A DNA stretch of 64,000 nucleotides from Sabethes cyaneus (Eukaryota > Arthropoda > Insecta > Diptera > Culicidae). Under the pieces are notes generated by a model. It did not search any database. It had not been told where the DNA came from and worked only from the letters and a program-made list of their open reading frames with translations. Below are positions 43,556-53,934 of this stretch, piece by piece. Each line of letters starts with the position of its first letter. The stretch's first letter is position 1. The position numbers and the translations under genes were made by a program. Location: NCBI RefSeq assembly GCF_943734655.1, contig NC_071354.1, forward strand, positions 173,572,411 through 173,636,410. The letters run 5' to 3'.

Positions 43556-46054
43556 GTGCGTTCTTGTATTTTATTTTCTTTCATAGTTTATTTGCTTGGC
43601 AGGTACCGATCGCACTTTGATACGTTCATAAATACAAAGAATGATTATCACCGTATAAAGTTGCGTTCCCAGCTGGCTTCGCTGTGCCTAGCCAGCCCAG
43701 CGTGAATGGTTAGGTTAGGATAGGAGCTACTAATCAATGCTAAGCGAAATGGTACAATTGAAAATAGGTTCAGTAAATTATTGCCGTAGAGGCCGGGTAT
43801 TTTCGTGTGAGCTAATCGACTCGCTCTCTCACAGAACGTGCGAAATCTTTTTATTTTTGTTATTGTTACTTTTCGTTCTATAGAAACGTGATAAGAAATC
43901 GTGCATTACTCTCTCACTTCCGACAGTGAATTTCCGTGTGACATAACTTTGTGATTTGCAGTGAAAACGGAGTAGTACATGGTACTATACAGTAGATTCG
44001 GCATTTAACAATTAAAAGACCGATGTCTAGTTCGGGACTCGTTAAACAGCTGAATGCTCGGTTAGAAATTGCTCATAGAGAAGCATATGATATTGTGCTC
44101 ATTCAATATTGTAAATATGTGACAGCTAATATTTTTTCAATAGGAGCCAATAAATATATTATTTTCAGTTTCACACATCATGCTTTGATATGTTTTTAGA
44201 TGACAAAAACTTCTTTTGCTTATAATAATAGTTTGCGCTGACCTTCCAGTACATTCTGCACGCAAGTTTCTGTGTAACGATGAACCGACAGTACCGACAG
44301 ACAGTGCGTTCGCTTGCAGCAAGGGTTGCAGCGGTTTCTTGAACGTTTGCGGCCATACGCAAGAGACTATGTATAAAAAAAACGCGAGGAACAGAAAGCG
44401 TGTTCATAAAAAAGCAGCGAAAATATCCAACTGAGTGGAAATTTCCATTCAATCCACGCCGAGCTATCGTAGCTACTAATATCGTCGTTAAGTTGATTGC
44501 ACATACCCGAAGACATCAGCATAATGGGTTAACAATTTATAGCAATCACTGAACGTGCAAAAAGTTAAGTTCAAACAAATGTGCAGTCGCGATTGGTTTT
44601 GATTTGCGATACCTATCAGTCGTTGAAAAGTAATTCAAATTAGCCACTTAAAATATGATCTGCTTATTGACTATGCAAAACTAGAAAAGGCATATGATAA
44701 GGCCCACCCAAACTAATTGCTATTTTCAACCTGCTTTCTGCTTCTTTTTTTCGGTGCTCCTACTAGGAAAAAATAAGTTGTTACCTTGCCTTGAATGGTA
44801 AACCAAGTAAAGTCTGGTGAATTTTAGTTTCCAAAACATAGTCAAGCCGATTTTACTTTACAAACGTTGCTAAAAGTCGTTTGATGAGCTTGCCGAAAAG
44901 TTCACAGTCAGTCGTACTAAAACGATAAACACCTTTGTCATTCATTCAGTATAAATCAAGCAACAAATCAGAATTATCTTTGTCCATAAACATTAAAAAC
45001 CATACTGGACACACTAACATACATGAAATTCTTGAAAGTTTTGTAAATTACTATAAAAAGTAAAAGTGGATAAAACAAAATTCATTAAACTGTGGTCAAA
45101 GCATTATCGCCTTCGAAAAGCAAATTCCATCCAGGCAACCCACCGTTGTAATGATTTTGCAAAGCATAATTTCGAGATATTTCAAGATTAAAATAAAATA
45201 AAATCATTTTAGCACAGAGCCGTTTCAAAATAATTTGCATACCATATAATGATAATAGCAAAGCGGTATGTATAAAAGCTCTAAGAAGAAGAAGAAGAAA
45301 ATGTAAAGATCCCAAAAAAAGAATAATTAGGTATTCATGGTATTTGATGGCATTCATGAAACCATTCATAAATATATTTGGTTTTGATTGTGCATTTGTG
45401 AAAATATTTCGCAAATTAAATCTCCTACCGTTATCATCACAGCCAATTTGTCAAATTAAAAAGCGTTCCTTAAATAACGTTCAAGTTGATGCCAAAAGAA
45501 AGTTCAACCATTGAAAGTAAGCAAGCGTCTAATGTTAAGTCACCAGATAGCATAAAAATCAGCTTAAAACGTGAAAAATGATGCCGTACTGAGTGGCTCA
45601 ACCGGCAATGGAATGATGCAGTCAGCGTCTGTCTTCTGACCGATTCTTGAGATTATTACAAGCTATAAATTACTGGTTGGCTGTGTGACTGAATAACAAA
45701 AAATATTGGAAAAGCTTTTCATGTTTAAAGAAACCGCGCTTATTTAACTCTGAAACATAATCGACTGGACAGGAGGCACTTGACCCTACAACTCTCAATC
45801 GTGCGTCATGTGTATTATTCAATTTGTAGAGCCCCGGCAAGTTTCATCATCAGAGAGTTGGATATCCAATTTTGCTTTCGCTCTTCCAATTCGTTCGTTC
45901 TTTGTAGATTTACCCATATTTTATACCTTATTTTTTATTTGACGCTTAGAGTTTTTCTCCTGGGGTTTTTTTCAAATGCCAAACTTTTGATTATCTGAAG
46001 TTTTTTTTAGTAACACGGAGTTTAAAGGGTATTTTTATATGATTATCATATTAA
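43556..46054. other. Possible intron or intergenic DNA, no gene seen
   Basis: No supported exon or element end. A minus frame near 44,171-44,452 contains ANVQETAATLAASERTV, faintly like a helix-turn-helix, but without further support. A GAA-rich scrap lies near 45,283-45,300. Confidence 0.4.
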
Positions 46055-46214
46055 ACTAGCTGACCCGACAAACTTCGTATTGCCACAAATTAACCTGTGT
46101 TGTACATAAATCATGAATCTCGCAGGATCTTTGTCACAATCTCGAGTTTTGCAAGTTTCTGAGGAGTTCGACCTTGGATGATTCATTATGACAGTTACGT
46201 AACTATGAAATCAA

Positions 46215-47845
46215 CCCAAATAGCCAATAAGCATCACCAATGCTATTCAAAAGCAAGTCAATAAGCATTTAAGTCGCTTTAAATGCTACTTACATACTGT
46301 TTTGGCAAAATATACAGCTACTTTACTGCTGACCTTCTTATAGTCAGTGTTACCAGGTCGATTGCCCATTTTCCCGCTGCCCAGAGGTTGATTTCCCGCT
46401 GAAATCCCGCTGTCTAGAGTCAATTTCCCGCTAGAAATCCCGCTGAATCAAAAGTCATATTATTCTTTCGTTTCTGGTGCAGAATAAAAAATATTCATTT
46501 CAGTAAGGCTTGCATTTGAAATTAAGATGACCTGCTTAAATTGAAAGGTTGCAATGAAATGAACATTATGCAAATTTACTGCATTTGTCAGCATGAAGTT
46601 TTTGGCTTCAGGAAACAGAATAAGAAATATTTTGTTATCCCTCATATAATGACAGTTTACTACGAAATTTCGCAAGAATTATAAGATTAAGAAGTCTAAT
46701 AACACAGGCGAAAATTTCGAGAGAAGCTTTTAACACAAATTCTTTTTCTGTATCTGGCTGTGATAAAAATCCTGCAAAATTTTAGCAACGCTGGCAAATG
46801 GTTATGGTTTTTGATGACAAAAGAAGATATGTTTCAATCTTTATATTGCGCTTTTTGCACCATATTAGACTCCTGTGCAAAAAATTTCTGCACAGTGAAC
46901 ATTTTTACACACCCATACTTGGATTTTGTAACGCTTTGCACACTTACACTTGTACTGTTTTCATATACTGTCAGACAATTTATAGTGTTGAACAAATGCA
47001 AACATGATCAACATTATTGATTGTCACTACCTATATTAAGTAGTATTAGTGACTGCAGAAGTTTAAGAATTCGTACAATCATCAATAAGCACCCAAAAAT
47101 CAAAAATATCTGTAAAGCGCATCGGCTCTTTGTTCTCGCTTATATTTTGTTTTAGCACCGATTTGTTTTGGTTTTGTTATCATACAAATGCTGGGATATG
47201 TATATATCAAACTGATGTATATAGATACATAAGTGCTGTTTTGTTTCCAATTCATGAATCAGTTGGATTTTCCCACTGGCAACGAATTAGTTTGTGGAAA
47301 AATGAGGAATACGCAAAACGGATTGTTTTGGTGGTCTTCTTTTTCAGTAAGCTCTAATGAGTATTTGTCAGAACTCATCCCATTCTAGGCAAAAACCACG
47401 GAGTTTTCTAATCAACAGAATATACTGAACCATCTGCCAATGCATGAGCAGACATTAAAATGTCAATCAACGAAGTGTTTTGCTGTCAACCTCTCTTTCA
47501 GCACTCTTTTTGCCTACCAAATATCGCTAAATCGAGATCCCGCTAAAATCCCGCTGAGTTATTTAAGAAACCCGCCAGATTCCCGCTAGCCGCTGTTTGG
47601 TTATTAAGTCCCGTTGTCCGACTTGAAATCCCGCTAAATCTAGCGGGAAAACCGCTGATCTGGTAACGCTGCTTATAGTGCTGACAATGCTAATTTGCAG
47701 CTAATTACCGACACGAAGAATTTGAATAGAATTTTGCCAATTTACAACACCTATCCAGTCAAAAAGTTAATATATAACAACATGTAGTATAAAATGTCAG
47801 ATATGCTGATTTGCTGCTTATGTTAATGCTTATTGGTTACCTGGG
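46215..47845. mobile_element. TIR element, host of a nested hAT copy
   Basis: The left end reads CCCAAATAGCCAATAAGCAT. The right end (47,826-47,845) is the complement of CCCAGGTAACCAATAAGCAT, giving a 20-bp inverted repeat with three mismatches. It is related to the CCCAAGTAACA-ended element at 35,268. It lies inside the composite repeat and is itself split by a hAT element, a three-level nest. Confidence 0.68.
46345..47671. mobile_element. Non-autonomous hAT element with perfect 8-bp target duplication
   Basis: The element is 1,327 bp with ends CAGTGTTACCAGGTC and, on the other strand, CAGCGTTACCAGATC. CTTATAGT flanks both sides (46,337-46,344 and 47,672-47,679). Both subterminal regions are packed with TCCCGCT or its complement, about a dozen copies in total, the usual layout of hAT transposase-binding sites. 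Inner frames are short with no transposase motif, so it depends on a partner elsewhere. Confidence 0.9.
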
Positions 47846-49416
47846 ATGGGTAGTTTAATATACAAATTTGCAATTTTTCCTCACAGTAAAGTAGAAAACA
47901 ACTCCCTTCATTGCTTAGCCAGTGATTGTACAACATTTCGCTGAATACCACTTCGGGAAAAACATTAAGCAGAATCGTGGAAAGCACCATTTTGCAGGGC
48001 TGATCCTCTCCTTACACGCTGTCACTCTTTCGGACCCAACTGAAGGAAAGCTATAGAGGCCAGTAGACCTAGGAAAACAAATAAACCTAGACAGTGGTGA
48101 TTTCTGCGGGGGGTTGGCCCCCCAGCAGCCGGCGCTTCCGACGGTAGGTCGCCGGCAACACTCGCGGCCCTCTCGCTCTGAATGATCTAGTATTACTATA
48201 GATAGTTTTTGTGATCTTGTTATTGCCTAATGTTTTATGGAAAAGTCTCGAATTTTTCGAGCTCGACAAGCTTTTGAGTTACGCAAAAATTTCTTTTTTA
48301 TTTGTATGAGAGTCCTTATCCCCCTACCACAGGGGTGAGAGGTCTCTAACCATCATAAAATAAATTCAATAAATTCATAAAATATCCGTCACACGCCAAA
48401 TTAGGTTCCATTTGCTTGATTAGTTCTCAATTAATGAGGAAATTTGTATTTCATTTGTATGTGAGCCCCCCCCCCTCTTAAGAGGGAAAGGGGTCGTAAT
48501 TCACCATAGAAAAAATTTCTGCCATCTAAAACTCCCACATGCCAAATTTGGTTCCATTTGCTTGATTTGTTCTCGAGATAAGAGGAAATTTGCATTTCAT
48601 TTGTATGGAAGCCCACCCTCTTAAAGGGGAGATGGGTCATAACTCGCTTTCTAAAGAGGAGAGGGGTCTCAATTCACCATAGAAAAAAATCTTGCCTCCA
48701 AAACCACTTACATGTCAAATTTGGTTCCATTTGCTTGATTAGTTCTCGAGTTTTGAAGAAATTTGTATTTCGTTTGTATAGGAGCCCCCCCCCCCTCTTA
48801 AAGTGGGGAGGGGTCCCAATTTATCATAGAAAAAGTTTTTGTCTCCAAAACCACCCACTAGCCAAATTTAGTTCCATTTTCATGATTAGTTCTCGAGCTA
48901 TGAGGAAATTTGTTTTTCATTTGTACAGGAGCCCCCTGTTAAAGTGGGGAGGGGTCCTAATTCACCATAGAAAATATTCTTGCCCTCGAAAACCTTCACA
49001 TGCCAAATTTGGTTCCATTTGCTTGATTAGTTCTCGAGGTATGAGGAAATTTGTGTTTTATTTGTATGGAAGCCCCCCCCCCCGCCTCTTAAAGGGGAGA
49101 GGAGTCATAATTCCCCTTCTAAATAGGGGAGGGGTTTCAATTTACCATAGAATAAATTCTTGTCACCAAAACACCCACATGCCAAATTTTGTTCTATTTG
49201 CTTGATTAGTTCTCGAGTTATGCAGAATGTTGTGTTTCATTTGTATAGGAGCCCCGCCTCTTAGTGGGGGAGGGGTCTCTAACCATCACTAAAACCTTTC
49301 CTGGCCCCATAAACCTCTACATGCAAATTTTCACGCCGGTTCAGTAGTTTTTGATTCTATAAGGAATATTCCGACAGACAGACAGACAAACAGAAATCCA
49401 TTTTTATATATAAGAT

Positions 49417-49814
49417 TACAACCCTTTGCATCCTTTCGTGAAAGACAGAGCTAACGAAAGTTGCATACCAAAAACATTCGATCTCTCCCTAACAGGTGTC
49501 CCTCAGCATGAATCTTCAAACCAACGAACATTCACCAGACGCGTGGCTCATTTATCATTTACGTCGCGATTGCACAGAATCTAGGTTATATTTTGCCTCA
49601 AAAGCGAATACAGCTCGCGACAAAAACGACTTCCATAGACAACGAATCTCCAGAACTCGCCTCTTAAAATTTTGCGAACCACAGCGGAAAGGTCTTGCGC
49701 TGTCTACTCTAGTGCAGTATTTTAGTTGGACCGGGGTCCTGTTGAAAAAAAAAATGAATCTTCCAGCGAAAGTCCAACTAAGACAGGCTTTCCTATAGTC
49801 GACAATATCTTGCA
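49417..49814. other. No gene seen
   Basis: Unassigned sequence with a 100-codon plus frame that starts at GTG and has no motif. It ends in AATATCTTGCA (49,804-49,814), the left target duplication of the SINE. Confidence 0.5.
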
Positions 49815-50052
49815 TGGGGTCAGTCCTGGTGTAGGGATTAGCATTCTCGTCTCTCACGTCGAGGACCTGGACTCCCGACAAACCTTTTTGTCGTATAACA
49901 GCTCATCAAACGCTTGTAATCATGTAATTGGCTATACCTAGAATGGTTGAATAAGCTAATAATAAAAAAAATGATTGTTGGGGTCAAATCCCACGCCCAC
50001 AGAAGTCACGAATGACTCAAGCTGTTAAAGTGACTATAATCTAACAAAAACA
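49815..50052 (+). mobile_element. tRNA-derived SINE, dimeric type, 11-bp target duplication
   Basis: AATATCTTGCA flanks the element perfectly (49,804-49,814 and 50,053-50,063). The head GTCCTGGTGTAGGGATTAGC and CTCACGTCGAGGACCTGG form a tRNA-like A-box region whose B box is partly deleted. A second unit further on has GGGGTCAAATCCCACGCCC, a B box. It ends AAGTGACTATAATCTAACAA plus A-rich sequence. Two tRNA-like units are reminiscent of the mosquito Twin SINE family. The family name is inferred from memory. Confidence 0.83.
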
Positions 50053-50404
50053 AATATCTTGCAGTGTACAAGATTACCATGGACAAAACTAGACTAGACA
50101 ACACGTTGAATTCAGAATCCTGTTATGTCAGATTTTTGAATAATGCAAGTTGAAGGCAGAATTTAGAATAGAATTTAGAAATTCACTTAGAGTACTTACC
50201 GTCCTTGGTTGGTAAACGGCTAGATAATGCGGAATATAGACCCCATAGTGGTCGTTAGCCTCTTATCCAGCAACTCCGATCCCGACCTCCTCGTGGTACC
50301 AGCCGGAATACGAGCAACCTTAGCGGAGATCGGGTAACCAACCCCGGTGGAAACTAAGGTCGTATACTAACCGGGAAGGAGGTAGTGAGTCTCGGCACTA
50401 TAAG

Positions 50405-50575
50405 ATGGCAGCCCCATCACGAGACTCGGTTGTGTTGCCCCAGTACGGCTACACACCTAAACAACACAAACTAACAACATTCAAGCATATTCGGAGCGGA
50501 ATATTCGGCATCGACCTAGGCGACGAAATAAGGACGACGAATGGAGACTCGGGACTTGGAACTGCAGATCGCTAA
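50405..50575 (+). CDS. Short upstream ORF of the RTE LINE (possible ORF1)
   Basis: A 56-codon frame starts with ATG in the context AAGATGGCA, begins MAAPSRDSVV and ends LGTADR. It overlaps the main ORF in another frame by over 100 bp. The decayed RTE family at 3.8 kb has an ATG in the same context, starting MANPS and followed by RDSG. RTE-1 of C. elegans also has a tiny ORF1 overlapping ORF2. Alternatively this is the true start of the main protein, with a frameshift between. No function known. Confidence 0.4.
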   Translation: MAAPSRDSVVLPQYGYTPKQHKLTTFKHIRSGIFGIDLGDEIRTTNGDSGLGTADR

Positions 50576-53472
50576 ATTTCGCAGGTTGCGAGCGGGTGCT
50601 GATTGAACAGCTGGAACCCCGCAAACTCGGCATCGTAGCTCTGCAGGAAATCTGTCGCAAAGGAGAGAAGGTATGGAAGATACGTGGCGGAAAGGCCCAG
50701 TTTTACCAGAGCGGTGGCGCTACCAACGAACTGGGAACGGGCTTTGTAGTGCTGGGCGGAATGCAGGATCGCGTGATAGATTGGAAGGCGATCAACGAGA
50801 GAATGTGTGTATTGAGGATAAAGGGCCGTTTCTTCAATTATAGCATCATAAACGTGCACTGCCCGCACGAAGGTAGACCCGACGATGAGAAAGAAGCGTT
50901 CTACGCGAGGCTGGAGGCTACGTACGACAGCTGCTCGTCACGGGACATCAAGATCGTCATCGGGGATATGAACGCCCAGGTCGGTAGGGAAGAAATGTAT
51001 AGACCGGTGGTAGGACCCCATAGCCTGCACACCGACACAAACGATAACGGCCAACGATGTATAAACTTCGCAGCTTCCCGAGGCCTGGTGATCCGAAGTA
51101 CCTTTTTCCCGCGCAAGGATATCCACAAAGCCACCTGGAGATCACCTGACCAACGTACAATGAACCAAATTGACCACGTTCTCATAGAGGGCCGGTTCTT
51201 CTCTAACATCACGAACGTACGCTCCCGTCGGGGTGCGGATATTGATTCTGACCATTACCTAGTAGCAGTACATGTGCGCTCAAAGCTGTCCACCGTATAC
51301 CGGACACGTCAAAGCCGCCCTCCTCGGCTGAACATCAGGCAGCTAGATAACCCACAAGCTGCCGAGAACTACGCGCGAGTACTGAATGAGGCACTGCCTT
51401 CTTCCGAGGAGTTAGGTGCTTCAAACCTCGAAGACGGTTGGGGCAGAATACGCTCGGCCATCGGAGAGGCCGCTACCGCGGCACTAGGTATTGAGCCTCG
51501 GAGTACACAAAATGATTGGTTTGATGGGGAATGCCAACAAGCGGTGGAGGAGAAAAAAAACGCTTGGAAAAATTATCTAAGTATTGCCACTAGAGAGAAC
51601 CTGGCCAAGTACCGACGAGCTAGGAACCAGTTGACCACGATCCTGAGGAGGAAAAAGCGCCAAAAGGAGGACAGAGATCGTGAAGAATTAGAACAACTGT
51701 TCCGAGCTAATGACACGCGCAAGTTTTATGAGAAGGTGAACCAAACTCGGAAGGGCTACACACCGAAACCTGACATGTGTAGGGACGAGGGAGGGAATCT
51801 AATTACAAACGAGCGCGAGGTGGTCGACAGGTGGAAGCAGTTCTTCGATGAACACCTCAATGGCGAAGTCGCAGAAGGAGGCGGAACGGAAATTAACCTA
51901 GGAGCGCCCATGGAAGATAGTGATGTCCTAGCACCTGATCTCCAAGAAGTCAAACGAGAAATCAGGTTGCTGAAGACCAATAAAGCCGCTGGGAAGGACC
52001 GCCTACCGGCAGAGCTTTATAAACATGGCGGGGAAACGCTAGCAAAGGCTCTACACTGGGTTATTTCGAGGATTTGGGAGGAGGAAAAGCTACCGGAGGA
52101 ATGGATGGAAGGAGTGGTTTGTCCCATCTACAAAAAGGGTGATCGGCTAGACTGCTGCAACTATCGTGGTATTACGTTGGTAAACGCCGCCTACAAGGTA
52201 CTCTCCCAGATCCTGTTACGCCGGCTGTCACCGATAGCACAAGGTTTCGTAGGGAATTATCAGGCGGGTTTCATGGGGGCCCGCGCAACTACGGACCAAA
52301 TGTTTACTATCCGACAGATCTTGCAGAAATGTCGGGAGTACAACGTGCCCACGCATCACATCTTTATCGATTTCAAAGCAGCATACGATACAGTCGATCG
52401 AGACAAGCTATGGCAGATAATGCACGAATACGGTTTTCCGGACAAACTGACGCGACTGATCAGAGCTACATTGGATCGAGTGATGTGTTTCGTACGCATC
52501 TCTGGGACACTCTCGAGTCCCTTCGAGACGCGACGAGGGTTGAGACAAGGTGACGGTCTATCCTGCATGCTGTTCAACATCGCTCTTGAGGGGGTGATCC
52601 GACGAGCGGGCATTGAAACGAGAGGCACGATTTTTACCAAGAGTAGCCAACTTCTAGGCTTTGCAGATGACTTCGATATCATAGCCAGGAACTTTGCGAC
52701 GGCGGAGGCAATCTACGCCAGACTGAAAGCGGAGTCTAGGAGAATTGGGCTAAAAATAAATGCGTCGAAGACCAAATACATGAAAGGAAGAGGCTCAAAG
52801 GAAACAAATGTGCGCCTCCCACGGACGGTAACCGTTGACGGCGACGAACTAGAAGTGGTAGAAGAGTTCGTGTATTTGGGATCGCTGGTGACCGCGGACA
52901 ACAACACTAGTAAGGAGATCCAGCGGCGCATCCAAGCGGGAAATCGGGCCTACTTTGCCCTTCGTAAAACGCTACGATCAGGAAGCATACGCCGCCGCAC
53001 GAAGCTAACAATGTACAAAACCATTATTAGACCGGTAGTTCTTTATGGACTTGAAGCCGTGACGCTGCTTACGGAGGACATACGCGCCCTTGCCGTGTTT
53101 GAGCGGAAAGTGCTGCGGACGATATTTGGCGGAGTACAAACTGAAAGCGGAGAGTGGCGGAGGCGTATGAATCACGAGCTACAGGCACTGCTTGGGGAGA
53201 TTCCCATCGTACATCTAGCGAAAGTTAGCAGGCTACGGTGGGCCGGACACGTCGTAAGGATGCCGGACGACAGTGCGACGAAAACGGTCCTCTTCAACAA
53301 CCCCACCGGCACCAGGAACAGGGGGGCCCAACGTGCACGATGGCTCGACCAGGTCGAAAGCGATTTGCGACTTCTGAGACGACTAGGAAATTGGCGACGA
53401 GTGGCCCAAGACCGAGTTGAATGGAGACGAGTGCTTGAAACAGCACGAGCCACCCCGGCTCTATGCTGCTGA
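50461..53472 (+). CDS. RTE endonuclease / reverse transcriptase
   Basis: This enzyme nicks target DNA and copies its own RNA onto the nick. The frame is open from 50,461 and has no ATG near its front. GTWNCRSLN, the usual start of the endonuclease domain, is at about 50,556. The frame can be counted as 958 residues from a GTG at 50,596. Positions below use that count. APE-type endonuclease: ALQEI near 15, GDMNAQVGRE near 124, IDHVLIEGRFF near 192, DSDHYLV near 217. A basic linker and KAAGKDRLPAELY lie near 465. RT core: NYRGITLVNAAYKVLSQIL near 522, FIDFKAAYDTVDR near 589, LRQGDGLSCMLFNIALEG near 650, catalytic FADD near 691. C-terminal WAGHVVRMPD near 882. All expected catalytic acidic residues are present and no stop interrupts. 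How translation starts is unclear: non-AUG start, or frameshift or reinitiation from the ATG ORF at 50,405. Confidence 0.93.
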   Translation, partial: TTQTNNIQAYSERNIRHRPRRRNKDDEWRLGTWNCRSLNFAGCERVLIEQLEPRKLGIVALQEICRKGEKVWKIRGGKAQFYQSGGATNELGTGFVVLGGMQDRVIDWKAINERMCVLRIKGRFFNYSIINVHCPHEGRPDDEKEAFYARLEATYDSCSSRDIKIVIGDMNAQVGREEMYRPVVGPHSLHTDTNDNGQRCINFAASRGLVIRSTFFPRKDIHKATWRSPDQRTMNQIDHVLIEGRFFSNITNVRSRRGADIDSDHYLVAVHVRSKLSTVYRTRQSRPPRLNIRQLDNPQAAENYARVLNEALPSSEELGASNLEDGWGRIRSAIGEAATAALGIEPRSTQNDWFDGECQQAVEEKKNAWKNYLSIATRENLAKYRRARNQLTTILRRKKRQKEDRDREELEQLFRANDTRKFYEKVNQTRKGYTPKPDMCRDEGGNLITNEREVVDRWKQFFDEHLNGEVAEGGGTEINLGAPMEDSDVLAPDLQEVKREIRLLKTNKAAGKDRLPAELYKHGGETLAKALHWVISRIWEEEKLPEEWMEGVVCPIYKKGDRLDCCNYRGITLVNAAYKVLSQILLRRLSPIAQGFVGNYQAGFMGARATTDQMFTIRQILQKCREYNVPTHHIFIDFKAAYDTVDRDKLWQIMHEYGFPDKLTRLIRATLDRVMCFVRISGTLSSPFETRRGLRQGDGLSCMLFNIALEGVIRRAGIETRGTIFTKSSQLLGFADDFDIIARNFATAEAIYARLKAESRRIGLKINASKTKYMKGRGSKETNVRLPRTVTVDGDELEVVEEFVYLGSLVTADNNTSKEIQRRIQAGNRAYFALRKTLRSGSIRRRTKLTMYKTIIRPVVLYGLEAVTLLTEDIRALAVFERKVLRTIFGGVQTESGEWRRRMNHELQALLGEIPIVHLAKVSRLRWAGHVVRMPDDSATKTVLFNNPTGTRNRGAQRARWLDQVESDLRLLRRLGNWRRVAQDRVEWRRVLETARATPALCC

Positions 53473-53494
53473 AGAAGAAGAACTTACCGTCCTT

Positions 53495-53934
53495 TGACAA
53501 ATCCTGGTGAACAAAGTTTCTCCAATTTACACGGTTGTTGAAGCGAACAGCATCTTTGCATTGTATCCGTCCAGCTTTAGCCTGTCCCCGTTCATGAATT
53601 CCCAAAGCTCTTTTCGGTTGATGGTATCATATGCGGCTTTGAAGTCGACAAACAAATGGTTTGGTTTCGCTGCATCTTCTTCTGTTTGTGTCTTTCCACG
53701 TTCTGACGTGTGGCACTGCGTATCTAGGTCTCCTCGCGCAGCGTTCTCCTAATCTATCACCGTCCTTACACGCCCGATAGAGCTCTTCGCTCCATGGATC
53801 AAAACGTAGTCGATCTGTGATTCTGTCTGATTTGGTGGCTTCCAGGTGTACTTCTGTAGGAGTCTATGCTGGAAAAAAGTACTACGTACGGCCATGTTTT
53901 GAGAGATCGGCAGTTCCACGTCCCGGGTTTCCAA
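53495..53934 (-). pseudogene. Old RTE LINE fragment, target of the young RTE insertion
   Basis: Minus-strand translation gives AVRSTFFQHRLL, then KYTWKPPNQTESQIDYVLIHG near 53,790-53,890 (endonuclease). After a deletion comes KPNHLFVDFKAAYDTINRKELWEF near 53,598-53,670 (RT). A piece matching the start of the RT tail was severed by the insertion at 53,494. The copy is deleted and frameshifted. It lies just downstream, in minus order, of another RTE fragment's TAAG tail. Confidence 0.8.

Larger units (their letters stand above)
46055..49416 (+). mobile_element. Composite dispersed repeat, fullest copy
   Basis: The element starts ACTAGCTGACCCGACAAACT at 46,055. It is interrupted by a TIR element (46,215-47,845), resumes with the conserved block around CCAGTAGACCTAGGAAAAC (48,060-48,078) and CAACACTCGCGG, then runs through about seven 145-bp units (48,300-49,300). 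It ends with CAGTAGTTTTTGATTCTATA, GACAGACAGACAGACAAACA and a TATATAAGAT tail. The polar arrangement and a 5'-truncated relative at 24.5-25.6 kb suggest target-primed retrotransposition of a non-coding element, but no RT or tRNA promoter was seen. Class unknown. Confidence 0.7.
50207..53481 (+). mobile_element. Full-length, apparently young RTE-clade LINE (GAA-tail family)
   Basis: The 3,275-bp element is flanked by perfect 13-bp copies of ACTTACCGTCCTT (50,194-50,206 and 53,482-53,494). It has a leader of about 250 bp, one long ORF with endonuclease and RT, and a very short 3' end with GAAGAAGAAGAA. A perfect target duplication plus an unbroken ORF point to recent insertion and possible activity. 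The target was an older minus-strand RTE copy. Fragments of the same family lie at 9.1 and 10.4-11.8 kb. Mosquito RTE elements such as JAM1 are known; whether this is that family needs comparison. Confidence 0.93.

Noticed and set aside
44171..44452. Helix-turn-helix-like frame on the minus strand
   Set aside because: Only one short stretch resembles such a helix, the frame is unsupported and overlaps an equally open plus frame.
49496..49798. 100-codon frame before the SINE
   Set aside because: It begins at GTG, lacks motifs and is matched by an open frame on the other strand.
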